This document shows positions 26,828 through 37,000 of a stretch of DNA of 64,000 bases, piece by piece (within the stretch, counting starts at the first letter, position 1; each line of letters starts with the position of its first letter). The stretch lies in NCBI RefSeq assembly GCF_000019845.1, contig NC_010581.1, positions 3,167,501 through 3,231,500 of the forward strand, in the 5' to 3' direction. The notes under the pieces were generated by a model, which saw nothing but the letters and a program-made list of their open reading frames with translations, was not told the origin of the DNA and ran no database searches. This stretch comes from Beijerinckia indica subsp. indica ATCC 9039 (GTDB lineage: Bacteria; Pseudomonadota; Alphaproteobacteria; Rhizobiales; Beijerinckiaceae). A program made the translations under genes and the position numbers.

Positions 26828-27769
26828 ATGTTGGATACATCTCTTCAGCCCCCCAAAAGATTGACTGGCCCCGAGCGCCTCCTGGATACGGCCGGAGTCT
26901 CGATCGACCGTATGCCGATGCTGCATGTGATCTTCGATCGGATGGTGGCTCAATGTTCGGAAAGCCTTCGCCAATATTCAGCCGCACCCGCCGTTTTCAC
27001 CGTCTCGTCGATCGGGACGGAACGCATCGGCGACATTCTCGACGCCTATGAAAACAATACGGTCGTTGCGATCATTCACGTCCAGGCCTGGGACTCACGT
27101 ATTCTCGTTGGTTTCGATCGCGCCTTCATTTCCACACTGATCGAAACCTTCTATGGCGGGGATGGAAGCGAGCCACCGAATATTGAGAAAAGGCCCTTGT
27201 CCAATATCGAGATCAAGCTTGCACAAACAATCTTCGATCTCTTGCCGAAAGCCCTGCAGACTAGCTTCTCCACGATCTCCGAGACCGTTTTCAAATTTGA
27301 GCGGCTGGAAACCAAGCTCGATTTCGCGGTGATCGCGCCACGCAATACATTCGGCTTCATCACGCGGATCAATCTCCGGATTCTCGGGCGGCACGGGGAA
27401 ATGTTCGTGGTCATTCCCCAATCCTCGCTCAATTCGATCCGTCAAGAGCTCGGCCGTGACCTCGCTAATGACGCAGTCGTCAGAGATCCACGCTGGACTA
27501 AGCAGATCCAGAACGAGATCAGCCGGACGGAAGTCGAGGTCCGCGCCATCATCGAAGATAGCCATTTCGTCCTCGGCGATTTCACGGAACTTAAAATCGG
27601 ACAAGTTCTGCCCCTCCAGGCAACCACCAAGAGCCGAGCGAAACTCGAATGCAATGCCGAGCCGCTCTTCTGGTGTCAGGTCGGCCAAGAAGATGGATTC
27701 TACACTCTGCGGGTCGAGGATTTCATCGATCAAGAAAAAGATTTCATCGAAGGCATATCCGGCGCCTGA
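26828..27769 (+). CDS. fliM: Flagellar motor switch protein FliM
   Basis: A 313-residue FliM. The CheC-like middle domain (LPMLHVIFDRMVAQ..., VAIIHVQAWDSRILVGFDRA, FYGGDG) is followed by a C-terminal SpoA domain (VEVRAIIEDSHFVLGDFTEL, KIGQVLPLQATTKSRAKLEC). FliM is part of the C-ring and normally binds CheY-P with an N-terminal EIDALL-like motif. Such a motif is not obvious here (MLDTSLQPPKRLTGPERLL), as in other divergent rhizobial FliM proteins. The start at 26828 follows motA by 4 bases, so the two are probably translationally linked. Confidence 0.9.
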   Translation: MLDTSLQPPKRLTGPERLLDTAGVSIDRMPMLHVIFDRMVAQCSESLRQYSAAPAVFTVSSIGTERIGDILDAYENNTVVAIIHVQAWDSRILVGFDRAFISTLIETFYGGDGSEPPNIEKRPLSNIEIKLAQTIFDLLPKALQTSFSTISETVFKFERLETKLDFAVIAPRNTFGFITRINLRILGRHGEMFVVIPQSSLNSIRQELGRDLANDAVVRDPRWTKQIQNEISRTEVEVRAIIEDSHFVLGDFTELKIGQVLPLQATTKSRAKLECNAEPLFWCQVGQEDGFYTLRVEDFIDQEKDFIEGISGA

Positions 27770-27859
27770 CATCAGACAGAACGTTCAATCCATTCCTTAA
27801 ATCGGCCTCGCCATCGGCCGTGTGACTAGCAAAACGATATTAGAACAAAGGTCCATTCA

Positions 27860-28189
27860 ATGTCTGACGAGAGCATGACTGATCTCAACATGGATCACGG
27901 CGAAACCACCACCGCCAAAGATCTCAACAATCGCAATCTGGATACGATTCTTCGGATTCCCGTCACCGTCCAGGTGGTTCTGGGTTCTGCTTCAATGCCT
28001 GTTTCCAATCTCCTGAAATTGGGTCGCGGAGCAGTCATTCCCTTAGATCATAGAGTGGGAGAACCCGTGGATATCGTCGTCAACGGACGTGTCATCGCTC
28101 GTGGCGAAGTCGTTGTCGTCGAGGATGACAATTCACGCTTCGGTGTCTCCCTGACCGAAATCGTCGGCCCAGCCGGTCTTGGTGCTTGA
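27860..28189 (+). CDS. fliN: Flagellar motor switch protein FliN
   Basis: A 109-residue FliN with an acidic N-terminal tail of about 27 residues and one SpoA domain (TILRIPVTVQVVLGSASMPV, NLLKLGRGAVIPLDHRVGEP, VDIVVNGRVIARGEVVVVED). FliN stacks at the base of the C-ring and helps dock the export apparatus. The start at 27860 fits the family length. The gap to fliM is 90 bases; the stop lies 2 bases before the likely fliG start. Confidence 0.93.
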   Translation: MSDESMTDLNMDHGETTTAKDLNNRNLDTILRIPVTVQVVLGSASMPVSNLLKLGRGAVIPLDHRVGEPVDIVVNGRVIARGEVVVVEDDNSRFGVSLTEIVGPAGLGA

Positions 28190-28191
28190 TC

Positions 28192-29226
28192 ATGACCATG
28201 ATGCCTGCTCCTCCCGGTTCCGCCGTCGCCCGTTCCTTGAAAGGTTCGGAAAAAGTCGCGGCCCTGTTTCTCGCCATGGGCAAACCCGCAGCAGCAAAAC
28301 TGTTGAAACATTTCGATGCCGACGAACTCAAGCTGATCACCCGATCCGTTGCCGATCTCGGCTCGATTCCCATGCCGATGCTCGAGACAATCGTCGAGGA
28401 ATTTGCGCAGCAATTCGTGAGCGGTGTCGATCTCCTCGGTTCTCCCAGCGAGGTCGAACAGCTTCTGGCAGGCATTTTGTCGCCTGAACAGATTGCCGAC
28501 ATCATGGCCGATGTCAAAGGCAATTCCAACCACGCCATGTGGGACCGGCTTTCGTCGATTTCCGAAACCGTGTTTGCGACCTACCTCACCAAAGAACATC
28601 CGCAGACAGCGGCTTTCATTCTCTCCAAGGTCGCGCCAGCTTGCGCCGCCAAGGTCATGGGACAATTGCCCCGCGAACTTCGTAACGAATTGATGCGCCG
28701 CATGGTCAGCATCGCCTCAGTGATGGAACCAGCCATGCGCATCGTCCAAGGCCAATTGGCCGAGGATCTATTGCTCAATCTTTCACGCCAGAACGGCAAT
28801 GACCACAATGCCAGAATGGCCGATATCATCAACAAGATGGAGAAAGAGCAAATGGAGGATGTTTTGCAGAGCCTCGCCGCGAGTCGGCCAAAGGCCGCAG
28901 AAACCCTGCGTGGTCTCCTCTTCACCTTCGACGATATTATCAAGCTTCAACCCAAGGCACGCATGGTGCTCTTCGACAAAATCCCAACAGAATTGGTGGT
29001 TCTCGCCCTCAAGGGCACGGATACAGCCTTCCGAGACGCTATTTTGTCCTCTCTCGCAGCACGCGCGCGGCGTATTGTCGACAGTGAACTCGCCAGCGGC
29101 GGCCCGGCGTCGCACCGCGATGTTATCAAGGCTCGTCGCATGATCGCTGACACGGCCCTGGAATTGGCGGAATTAGGTGAAATCGAGTTGAATTCCTCCG
29201 AAGATGAAGATGAAATTTTCGATTAG
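28192..29226 (+). CDS. fliG: Flagellar motor switch protein FliG
   Basis: A 344-residue FliG with three FliG repeats: N domain (LKGSEKVAALFLAMGKPAAAKLL), middle domain (ISETVFATYLTKEHPQTAAFILSKV, PRELRNELMRRM) and C domain (GLLFTFDDIIKLQPKARMVLF, DKIPTELVVLALKGTD). The C domain takes torque from MotA. The start is ambiguous among ATGs at 28192, 28198 and 28201; 28192 is chosen for closeness to the fliN stop. An acidic tail (SSEDEDEIFD) closes the protein. About 235 bases without a gene follow. Confidence 0.92.
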   Translation: MTMMPAPPGSAVARSLKGSEKVAALFLAMGKPAAAKLLKHFDADELKLITRSVADLGSIPMPMLETIVEEFAQQFVSGVDLLGSPSEVEQLLAGILSPEQIADIMADVKGNSNHAMWDRLSSISETVFATYLTKEHPQTAAFILSKVAPACAAKVMGQLPRELRNELMRRMVSIASVMEPAMRIVQGQLAEDLLLNLSRQNGNDHNARMADIINKMEKEQMEDVLQSLAASRPKAAETLRGLLFTFDDIIKLQPKARMVLFDKIPTELVVLALKGTDTAFRDAILSSLAARARRIVDSELASGGPASHRDVIKARRMIADTALELAELGEIELNSSEDEDEIFD

Positions 29227-29463
29227 AAAACAACAAAGAAAGCAACCAATAATATACTTTTAGCTAAATCGATAGCTAAGCTTAAAAAGCGGCTTTCTAT
29301 TCTGGATGGATTACACATCTCTAGAAAGATTTGACGTAGCGGCCGACGGAATAAACCCTTCGGCCCGCTCCCGCGAACAACGCGTGTAATATCAATTCCA
29401 ATGATTGAACAGGAGATGGAGCGGACTTGCAGCCCTTAGGCAGCCCATCCCAAAAGGCGCGAC

Positions 29464-30546
29464 ATGGCGGAAAAGCCCGATCAGGACAGTCAAACAGAAG
29501 AACCAACAGCCAAAAAAATGGACGATGCCATCGAGCAAGGAAATCTTCCGATTTCCCGGGAGATGATCATCTTTGCTTCAATGCTCAGCCTGTTGATCGT
29601 CAATGCCTTCATTCTGCGTAACAGCCTTGCTGATATCGTCACGCTCCTCAAATATGTTTTCAACAATTCTGATCAAATACCCCTGCGTAACCAATTGGAC
29701 GCGGTCAATCTGTTCCAGCTGATATTAACGGAAACAGGGCCTCGTCTCGTTCCCATCATTCTCCCTTTCATGATCGCAGGCATAGCCGCGAATATCGGTC
29801 AGAGCAAATTGCGCTTGATCTTGGAGCGTATTCAACCTGACTTTGGTCATCTGTCCCTCATTTCCGGCTGGAAAAAACTATTCGGTCAGAAGAACCTCGC
29901 TGAATTTCTAAAAAACGTTATCAAACTCTCGGCAGTTGCACTTTTACTTTTCATGGTCCTGAAAGGAAATCAAGATAAACTCATTAATGCTATGTTCCTA
30001 GACCCTTCCGCCATTCCCGAACTCATTCTCAGCCTATCGATGCGATTGCTCTCGGTCATCTGCATCGTGACTATCGTGCTTGCGACGGCTGATCTCCTTT
30101 GGGTCAAAAACCAATGGCGTCGCGATCTTCGGATGAGCAAACAGGAAATCAAGGACGAACTCAAGCAAATGGAGGGCGACCCCTTGATCAAGGCTCGTTT
30201 ACGCTCCGTCGCCCTCGATCGTATCCGCAAGAGCATGATTGCCGATGTTCCAAAAGCAACTGTCGTTATTGCCAATCCAACGCATTTCGCTGTTGCCCTG
30301 CGTTATGTGCGCGAAGAAGGCGGAACACCGGTCGTCGTGGCTAAGGGAACCGATCTCATTGCCCTCAAAATTCGTGAAATCGCGGAAGCTCACAACATTC
30401 CCATTGTCGAGGATCGTCCCTTGGCACGTTCACTCCATGCGAGTGTCGAGGTCAACCAGGCGATTCCCGCCGAATTTTATAGAGCCATTGCCGAAATCAT
30501 CCATTACCTGAACACGAAAAAATCACCGCAGCTTTCCATCCACTAA
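29464..30546 (+). CDS. flhB: Flagellar export switch protein FlhB
   Basis: A 360-residue FlhB. Four membrane helices span about residues 35-205. The cytoplasmic autocleavage motif NPTH is at 271-274 (VVIANPTHFAVALRY), where cleavage after Asn switches export specificity from rod/hook to filament. The N-terminal EEPTAKKMDDAIEQGNLPIS is a typical FlhB start. The gene follows fliG after a 237-base spacer and therefore probably has its own promoter. A weak terminator-like hairpin lies downstream (30634-30659). Confidence 0.94.
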   Translation: MAEKPDQDSQTEEPTAKKMDDAIEQGNLPISREMIIFASMLSLLIVNAFILRNSLADIVTLLKYVFNNSDQIPLRNQLDAVNLFQLILTETGPRLVPIILPFMIAGIAANIGQSKLRLILERIQPDFGHLSLISGWKKLFGQKNLAEFLKNVIKLSAVALLLFMVLKGNQDKLINAMFLDPSAIPELILSLSMRLLSVICIVTIVLATADLLWVKNQWRRDLRMSKQEIKDELKQMEGDPLIKARLRSVALDRIRKSMIADVPKATVVIANPTHFAVALRYVREEGGTPVVVAKGTDLIALKIREIAEAHNIPIVEDRPLARSLHASVEVNQAIPAEFYRAIAEIIHYLNTKKSPQLSIH

Positions 30547-30633
30547 CACCGAGCACCACGACAGCAGTCCGATATCTTTCTCGAATTTTCGCTTTTTCAA
30601 AGAAGCAATAAAAACATGAGAAGAATCCTTAAT

Positions 30634-30659
30634 GACCGCTGACATCCATCGGTCTTTTT
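30634..30659 (+). terminator. Possible intrinsic terminator after flhB
   Basis: GACCG (30634-30638) and CGGTC (30650-30654) form a short stem with an 11-base loop, directly followed by TTTTT. The stem is short, so the call is tentative; it sits 88 bases after the flhB stop. Confidence 0.45.
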
Positions 30660-30775
30660 CTATGACTCATAGAGGGAAGCCCGTTTCGAACATGGCGTGA
30701 TATTCGACAGATCACACAGGTCAGGCTGACACAAGCTCAATCGTGGAATCATATCCCATTGGCGAGGGGAGATTC

Positions 30776-31555
30776 ATGCTTACTACCGCTCTTTATTACA
30801 ATATGACTGTCCGGGATTACACAAAAACCCTGGCCACCACGGCCTCCGAGCCCAGCGTCAGTCGGGAAAGCAAATATTATCTCGATAATATATCCAAGGT
30901 CACGACGATCGACGGCTTTCTCAATAATAATAGGCTGTTTACCTATGCCATGAAAGCTTTTGGCCTTGGCGACATGGTTTACGCCAAGGGAATGGTCCGT
31001 CAGATTCTTCAACAAGGTACAAGCGATCCTCGCGCTCTTGCCAATACATTAAATGATTCACGTTACAAAGCTTTGGCTCAAACGTTCGATTTCGCCAATC
31101 TCGGGGCCAATGCGACAAGCACGACCACCGCAGGGCAAAATGTCGTCGATAAATATGTCGAAATGCAACTCGAAGACAATGTTGGGAAAAACAGCCCTGG
31201 AGCGGAGATGGCTCTTTATCTCAAACGCGTCGCACCGACCATCACCAGTGCCTATAGTATCCTTGCCGATAAGACACTTCTACAAATCGTTCAAACCACA
31301 TTCAATCTTCCCAGTTCGATGTCAGCACTTGATATCGACGTCCAAGCGAAGATGATCAATTCGAAAATGAAAATCAGCGATTTGCAGGACCCCACAAAGC
31401 TGCAAACATTCACGAATCGCTTCATCGCCATGTATGATATCAACAACCCAAATACTGGTCCCTCGACACCCACCAATGCCCTTCTGGCTCAATCGAGTGG
31501 GCTGAGTTCCGATCTGCTGATGAGCCTCGCCAATCTCAAAATCGGAGGCTTCTAA
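30776..31555 (+). CDS. DUF1217 flagellar protein
   Basis: A 259-residue DUF1217 protein (LTTALYYNMTVRDYTKTLAT, YYLDNISKVTTIDGFLNNNR, FTYAMKAFGLGDMVYAKGMV). Members are found almost only in alphaproteobacterial flagellar loci, next to flgF, and are thought to be secreted flagellar components; the exact role is not known to me. The start at 30776 is preferred because GAGGGGAG lies directly upstream; the frame is open back to 30743. It ends 3 bases before flgF, so the two should be one transcript. Confidence 0.85.
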   Translation: MLTTALYYNMTVRDYTKTLATTASEPSVSRESKYYLDNISKVTTIDGFLNNNRLFTYAMKAFGLGDMVYAKGMVRQILQQGTSDPRALANTLNDSRYKALAQTFDFANLGANATSTTTAGQNVVDKYVEMQLEDNVGKNSPGAEMALYLKRVAPTITSAYSILADKTLLQIVQTTFNLPSSMSALDIDVQAKMINSKMKISDLQDPTKLQTFTNRFIAMYDINNPNTGPSTPTNALLAQSSGLSSDLLMSLANLKIGGF

Positions 31556-31558
31556 ACT

Positions 31559-32281
31559 ATGCAATCCAATCTTTATGTCAGCCTTTCAGGACAAGTGATG
31601 CTGGAGCGTCGTTTGACGACCATCGCGACGAATATAGCCAATCAAAGCGTCGCAGGCTATCGAGCCGAAGACGTCAATTTCAGCACTATTCTTTCAAAAA
31701 CCGATAAATATCCCGTAGCCTATGCGGGAACGGGACGAACGCATATTTCCCGTGAAGCCGGTCTGCTGAGCAAAACCGATAACCCGCTCGACGTTGCTAT
31801 TCAAGGAGACGGCTGGTTTGCAATGCAAACGCCAGCGGGAACAGTCTATACGCGGGATGGGCGCATGCATATGCAAGCTACCGGAGAACTCGTCAGTGTA
31901 GACAATCATCCCATTCTGGACGCTGGCAATACGCCCCTCTTGGTCGATCCCGACGCCGGTCCCATCACGATCGCGAAGGATGGAATGATTACCCAAAATG
32001 GGCGACAGATCGGCGCCATAGGTCTCTTCCAATTGGATGATAATGCGAAACTTCAGCATTATCATAATTCCGGTGTTCTCTCTGATCGCCAGGGTGTCGC
32101 GGTTCTCGACTTTACCGCAAATGGCATTGCGCAAGGCTATGTCGAAAGCGCCAATGTCAATCCCATTCTGGAACTGAGCAAGCTGATAACCGTCTCTCGA
32201 AGCTTCGAGCAGATTTCCACCGCCATGGAAAATTCGGAAAGCTCCTTACGCGATTCAATTAAGACCCTGGGAGGGGCTTAA
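31559..32281 (+). CDS. flgF: Flagellar basal-body rod protein FlgF
   Basis: A 240-residue FlgF/FlgG-type rod protein. The N-terminal flg_bb_rod motif is present (YVSLSGQVMLERRLTTIATN, NIANQSVAGYRAEDVNF), then DVAIQGDGWFAMQTPAGTVY in the middle and the C-terminal flg_bbr segment (YVESANVNPILELSKLITVS). Rod proteins are exported by the flagellar type III apparatus without a cleaved signal. The order DUF1217-flgF-fliI matches the rhizobial arrangement. The remaining rod genes (flgB, flgC, fliE, flgG), which normally follow fliI, are absent from the window. Confidence 0.92.
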   Translation: MQSNLYVSLSGQVMLERRLTTIATNIANQSVAGYRAEDVNFSTILSKTDKYPVAYAGTGRTHISREAGLLSKTDNPLDVAIQGDGWFAMQTPAGTVYTRDGRMHMQATGELVSVDNHPILDAGNTPLLVDPDAGPITIAKDGMITQNGRQIGAIGLFQLDDNAKLQHYHNSGVLSDRQGVAVLDFTANGIAQGYVESANVNPILELSKLITVSRSFEQISTAMENSESSLRDSIKTLGGA

Positions 32282-32442
32282 AAAGCCCGGTTGCGATGAT
32301 GCTTGGGGCATATTTCTCAAAAGACAGAAGCTCTTCTGATACAGAACACGTTGAAAATAAAAGAAAGAATATTTTCTCATTCAAGGGGCCGATCTGTGCG
32401 CAACCAGGCCGATGATGTTCTTTTTCCTATTCTTTCTTAAGG

Positions 32443-33783
32443 ATGGATGTAGTTTTGCATACACTTGATAGGCTAGGTCAGAAACTCGACAACGCACGAC
32501 GCGACATAAAGCTTGTTCGCATCGGCGGCACCGTGACCGAAGTGACACCGGCTTTCATCAGTGTTGCCGGCCTTTCTTCTTTTATCAAGCTCGGCGACTG
32601 CATAAAATTCGGCGAGGATGGCTCGTCGGCGCTTGGTGAAGTCGTTCGCATCGATCAGCAGAATGCGACGATCAAGATTTTCGACCACGCCAGTTCCATC
32701 GGCCTTGGTGATAAAGCCTGGAGGATGGGCCCTTTTCAGATTTGCCCAGATCCGAGTTGGAAAGGGCGCGTCATCAATGCTCTCGGCATCCCGATTGATG
32801 GTGGCGATGCCTTGCGGCTTGGCGAGGAAAGCCAATCGATCCATGCTGCTCCGCCCCCCGCCATGCGACGAGCCCGGGTCACGAAACCCATGCGCACCGG
32901 CGTCAGGGTCATCGATCTCTTTACGCCTCTTTGCGCCGGCCAACGCATCGGAATTTTTGCCGGGTCCGGCGTCGGCAAATCAACCCTCCTCGGCATGCTT
33001 GCCGGTTCGCGAGAATTCGACACGGTCGTCATCGGGCTCGTCGGCGAACGTGGCCGCGAAGTCCGCGAATTTCTCGATGAGGTTCTCGCTGACCATCTCG
33101 CCAATGCGGTGACAATTGTCGCCACGGGTGACGAAAGTTCGCTCATGCGGCGTCTCGCGCCCAATACAGCCATGACCATCGCCGAATTCTTCCGTGACCG
33201 GGGGGAGAACGTTCTCCTGATTGTCGATTCCGTCACTCGTTTCGCCCATGCCGCGCGGGATGTCGCGCTAGCGGCTGGCGAAATGGCCGTCGCGCGCGGC
33301 TATGCACCGAGCGTTTTCACGGATCTTCCAAAACTTTTGGAACGAGCCGGCCCAGGTCTTGATGGCAGTGGTTCCATCACGGGTATTTTTTCTGTTCTCG
33401 TCGATGGTGATGATCATAACGAACCCATTGCCGACACGATCCGCGGAACCCTGGACGGCCATATTGTTCTCGATCGGGCAATTGCCGATCAAGGCCGGTT
33501 TCCCGCTGTTAATATTTTACGTTCGATCTCCCGCCTCGCTCAGCATGTTTGGACCCCGGAACAGCAAGGTCTCGTTCTCAAAATACGGGGGCTTATCGCG
33601 CGTTATGAAGATACACGCGACTTGCGCCTGATGGGTGGTTATCAACCCGGAAGTGATGGAGAACTCGACCAAGCCATAGCGCTGGTGCCAAAAATCTACC
33701 AAGCCATGGAACAGACACCAAAATCACCCGCCAGCCAGGATGCGTTCCGTGAATTGGCTGAAATTCTTCAGGATAAAGGGTGA
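32443..33783 (+). CDS. fliI: Flagellar export ATPase FliI
   Basis: A 446-residue FliI with an N-terminal beta-barrel, a RecA-like core with Walker A GSGVGKST at 174-181 (IGIFAGSGVGKSTLLGML) and Walker B (NVLLIVDSVTRFAHAARDV), and the conserved GYAPSVFTDLPKLLERAGPG. It forms a hexamer at the base of the flagellar export gate and uses ATP to release substrates from chaperones. The gap after flgF is 161 bases. It is the last flagellar gene here: an intergenic repeat and the convergent putA follow. Confidence 0.94.
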   Translation: MDVVLHTLDRLGQKLDNARRDIKLVRIGGTVTEVTPAFISVAGLSSFIKLGDCIKFGEDGSSALGEVVRIDQQNATIKIFDHASSIGLGDKAWRMGPFQICPDPSWKGRVINALGIPIDGGDALRLGEESQSIHAAPPPAMRRARVTKPMRTGVRVIDLFTPLCAGQRIGIFAGSGVGKSTLLGMLAGSREFDTVVIGLVGERGREVREFLDEVLADHLANAVTIVATGDESSLMRRLAPNTAMTIAEFFRDRGENVLLIVDSVTRFAHAARDVALAAGEMAVARGYAPSVFTDLPKLLERAGPGLDGSGSITGIFSVLVDGDDHNEPIADTIRGTLDGHIVLDRAIADQGRFPAVNILRSISRLAQHVWTPEQQGLVLKIRGLIARYEDTRDLRLMGGYQPGSDGELDQAIALVPKIYQAMEQTPKSPASQDAFRELAEILQDKG

Positions 33784-34086
33784 TGATCATATTCAATGAA
33801 CTGTAGAAACCATCGACACTGACAGATGACCCATGCGCTATTCGGATAGCACATTTGAAGAGTGAGTATTCACGAGAGCGTCAAGTATCAAATCCAAAGC
33901 TGAGGGCCGCCTTCTCTGAGAAACTTGGCATATTTTCAAAATGCAGGGGCATGGGACTTTCAAATTGAATCCTATCTGATGCTCTATCTTTCTGAAAATG
34001 CATCACAAAAAGGGGGGGGGCTACTTTTGGGTCTAAAGCAAGTGTTCCAGCTTCTATTTAAAAAGATGGGCTCTAAAGCATGAAGA
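33784..34086. other. 303-bp convergent spacer carrying a repeat copy
   Basis: No gene is visible between the convergent fliI and putA. It holds a copy of the intergenic repeat (33953-33989), a run of nine G residues (34012-34020) and AT-rich sequence. No standard intrinsic terminator was identified for either gene. Confidence 0.55.
33953..33989. repeat. Intergenic repeat, copy 3
   Basis: These 37 bases, beginning GGACTTTCAAATTGAATCCT, match the repeat at 14311-14347 with about two differences, including the GATGCTCT boundary. The downstream part has diverged around a G9 run. Confidence 0.65.
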
Positions 34087-37000
34087 TCAAGACAAGGAAT
34101 TGATGAGTTTAATGTCCCCACCGACCGCGGTCATATTGGTCGTGACAATTGTTTCGACGCAAAATCGATCGAGATAGGAAGGGCCCCCGGCCTTCGGCCC
34201 CGTACCCGAGAGACCAAATCCCCCAAAAGGCTGGGTCCCCACCACGGCACCGATCATATTGCGATTGATGTAGACATTTCCCGCGAGCCTGCGCGCGCAG
34301 ATTTGTTCGATCGTTGCGTTGATACGGGAATGGATCCCCATCGTCAGACCATATCCCTTGTCTTCGAGCTCATCGAGAAGTTTGCTCAGATCCTCATTTT
34401 TATAGCGCACGACATGCAGGATTGGCCCAAAAACCTCTCGGTCTAGATCCTCGGCTCGCTTCAACTCGATAATATGGGGAGCAAGATAAAAGCCCGCCTT
34501 GGGCGCGCCGGCCGACACTTTTCCGTGACAGAGAAGCCGCTTCTCTCGCCGCATCATTTCAATATGGTCTGTCAATGTTCGATGGGCTGACGCATCGATG
34601 ATCGGTCCGATATCCGTACCGAGATCCAATGGATCATCAACAGACAATTCCTCAACTCCACCACGGATCAGGCTCAAAGCATCATCGGCAATCTCCTCCT
34701 GTAAGCAAAGCAATCGCAAAGATGAACACCTCTGGCCCGCCGAACGAAAAGCCGAGGTCAGAACATCATCGCAAACCTGTTCCAATTGCGCTGTCGCATC
34801 GACGATCATCGCATTGATTCCGCCAGTTTCCGCGATCAGACATGCAATCGGCCCCTGCTTGGCCGCCAAGGCGCGATTAATATGGGAGGCCACCGCGCTC
34901 GACCCAGTGAAAGCGACGCCTGCAATGTCCGGCAAGGCGACAAGCGCTTCGCCAATCTTGCCGTCACCTTGAAGCACATGCAGCACCGACGCAGGAACAC
35001 CGCAGTCATGTAGAAGGGCTACGATTTTAGCGGCGATCAACGGTGTTTGTTCGGCGGGTTTGGCGAGAACGCTATTTCCCGCGACAAGGGCCGCCGCGAC
35101 CTGGCCAAGGAAGATCGACAAAGGAAAATTCCATGGACTGATACAAACGAAAACACCACGGCCCAGTTTGCGAAGCTGGTTCTGTTCTCCCGTGGGTCCC
35201 GGCATGAATACACCGTCGCTAAGATGATGCCGGGCTTCGGCCGCGTAATAGCGGCAGAAGTCGATCGCCTCCCGCCATTCACCCACAGCATCTTCGAGCG
35301 TTTTACCGGCTTCTTTCTGGAGCAAGCACAGGATCTCGGGCGCCTCGGCCACGAGACGTGCCGCGCAGCGATCAAGGCAAGCTGCCCGTTCGCGCACGGG
35401 TGTCCGCGACCATACGCGAAACCCCTCCTTGGCCACGCGGAGGATGTCCGGCAAGAGATCACGCTGCGCTTCATTCACTTCCCCGATGATCGTGCCATCA
35501 ATGGGTGAAGAAACGAGCAAGACATCCCCTGTCCGGGGAGTTCTCTTGTGGCCCCGCGCGGACTGCAAGGCCGAACGCGTCTCGCCAATTCGACGCAGCA
35601 GTACCGTCACCGATTTTCTGTCCCCAAATTCAAGCCCTTGCGCTGTTTTTCGGTCAGGCGCATGGAGATCGCACGGCAAAGGAAGATGCTGAGATCTTGC
35701 ATTGGCCGCTTGCCCGATCACAGTTTGAGGGCGGATGAGCAGATCCTTGACTGGCACATTCGGATCACCGATCCGCGATACGAAGGAGGAATTGGCCCCA
35801 TTCTCCAGAAGTCTGCGCACGAGATAAGGAAGCAGATGTTCATGCGCCCCAATTGGCGCATAGACACGGCAACGGCTGTCCGACCTGTCTTCCCGCAAGG
35901 CTGTATAGAGATCTTCGCCCATGCCTTGGAGGCGCTGAAATTCATAAGCACCAGCCCCCGTGGCGAGTTCGATAATCGTGGCGATTGTCAGGGCATTATG
36001 CGTGGCAAATTGTGGATAGACACAATCACGCGCCGCAAGCAAAAGCTTGGCACAAGCAATATAATTCAAATCCGTCATGGCCTTGCGGGTAAAGACTGGA
36101 TAATCGGCAAGGCCACGCTCTTGAGCACGCTTAATTTCCGTATCCCAATAAGCGCCTTTGACCAGCCTGACCATGATCTGTCGACCCTGCTGGCGCGCGC
36201 TTGTCACGACATGGTCGATCACGGTCCCCGCGCGTTTCTGATAGGCTTGCACCGCGAGGCCAAACCCTTTCCAACCCGCAAGGTCCGGGTCACGCAACAA
36301 GGCATCGACAAGATCGAGCGAGAATTCGAGCCGGTCGGCTTCTTCGGCATCTATCGTGAAATTCAGATCATGGGTTTTGGCGAGCCGGGCTAATTGGCTG
36401 ATGCGCGGCAGCAGTTCGGGCAAAATCGTGGTGCGTTTGCGCGCTTCATAACGGGGATGCAGGGCAGAAAGTTTGACAGAAATGCCCGGTCGGGCCGGCA
36501 AAGGCCTTGTCCCGGCGCGCTGCCCCAAACGCCCGATCGCCTGGGCATAGGCGTCATAATAGAGCGCGGCATCGTCAGCAGTGCGCGCGCCTTCCCCCAG
36601 CATGTCGAAGGAATAGAAATTTTCGCTGCGATCAAGATGTGCCCTGGCCAGCCCTTCCTCGATCGTACGGCCAAGCACGAAATGATTGCCAAGGACCTGC
36701 ATCGCGCGGCGCGCCGCGATCCGGATCGTCGTCGGTCCAAGCCGCCGGGCGAGAAAAGCGACGAGCCCCTCCATCGATCGGCCAGCCGTCAGGACATGCG
36801 CGGAGGCGCCAAGCGCCCAATCGGCCATGCTCACCAAAAGAGGATCCTGCCCGGCAGGGTTCCGATGCTCGTGAAAGGACGCGAGCTTGTCGGCGATCAA
36901 TCGATCAGCGGTGGCATCGTCCGGCACGCGCAGCAAGGCTTCCGCCAACACCATCAAGGCCAGACCTTCCTGCGTCGAAAGAGAATATTCGCGCAAGAGA

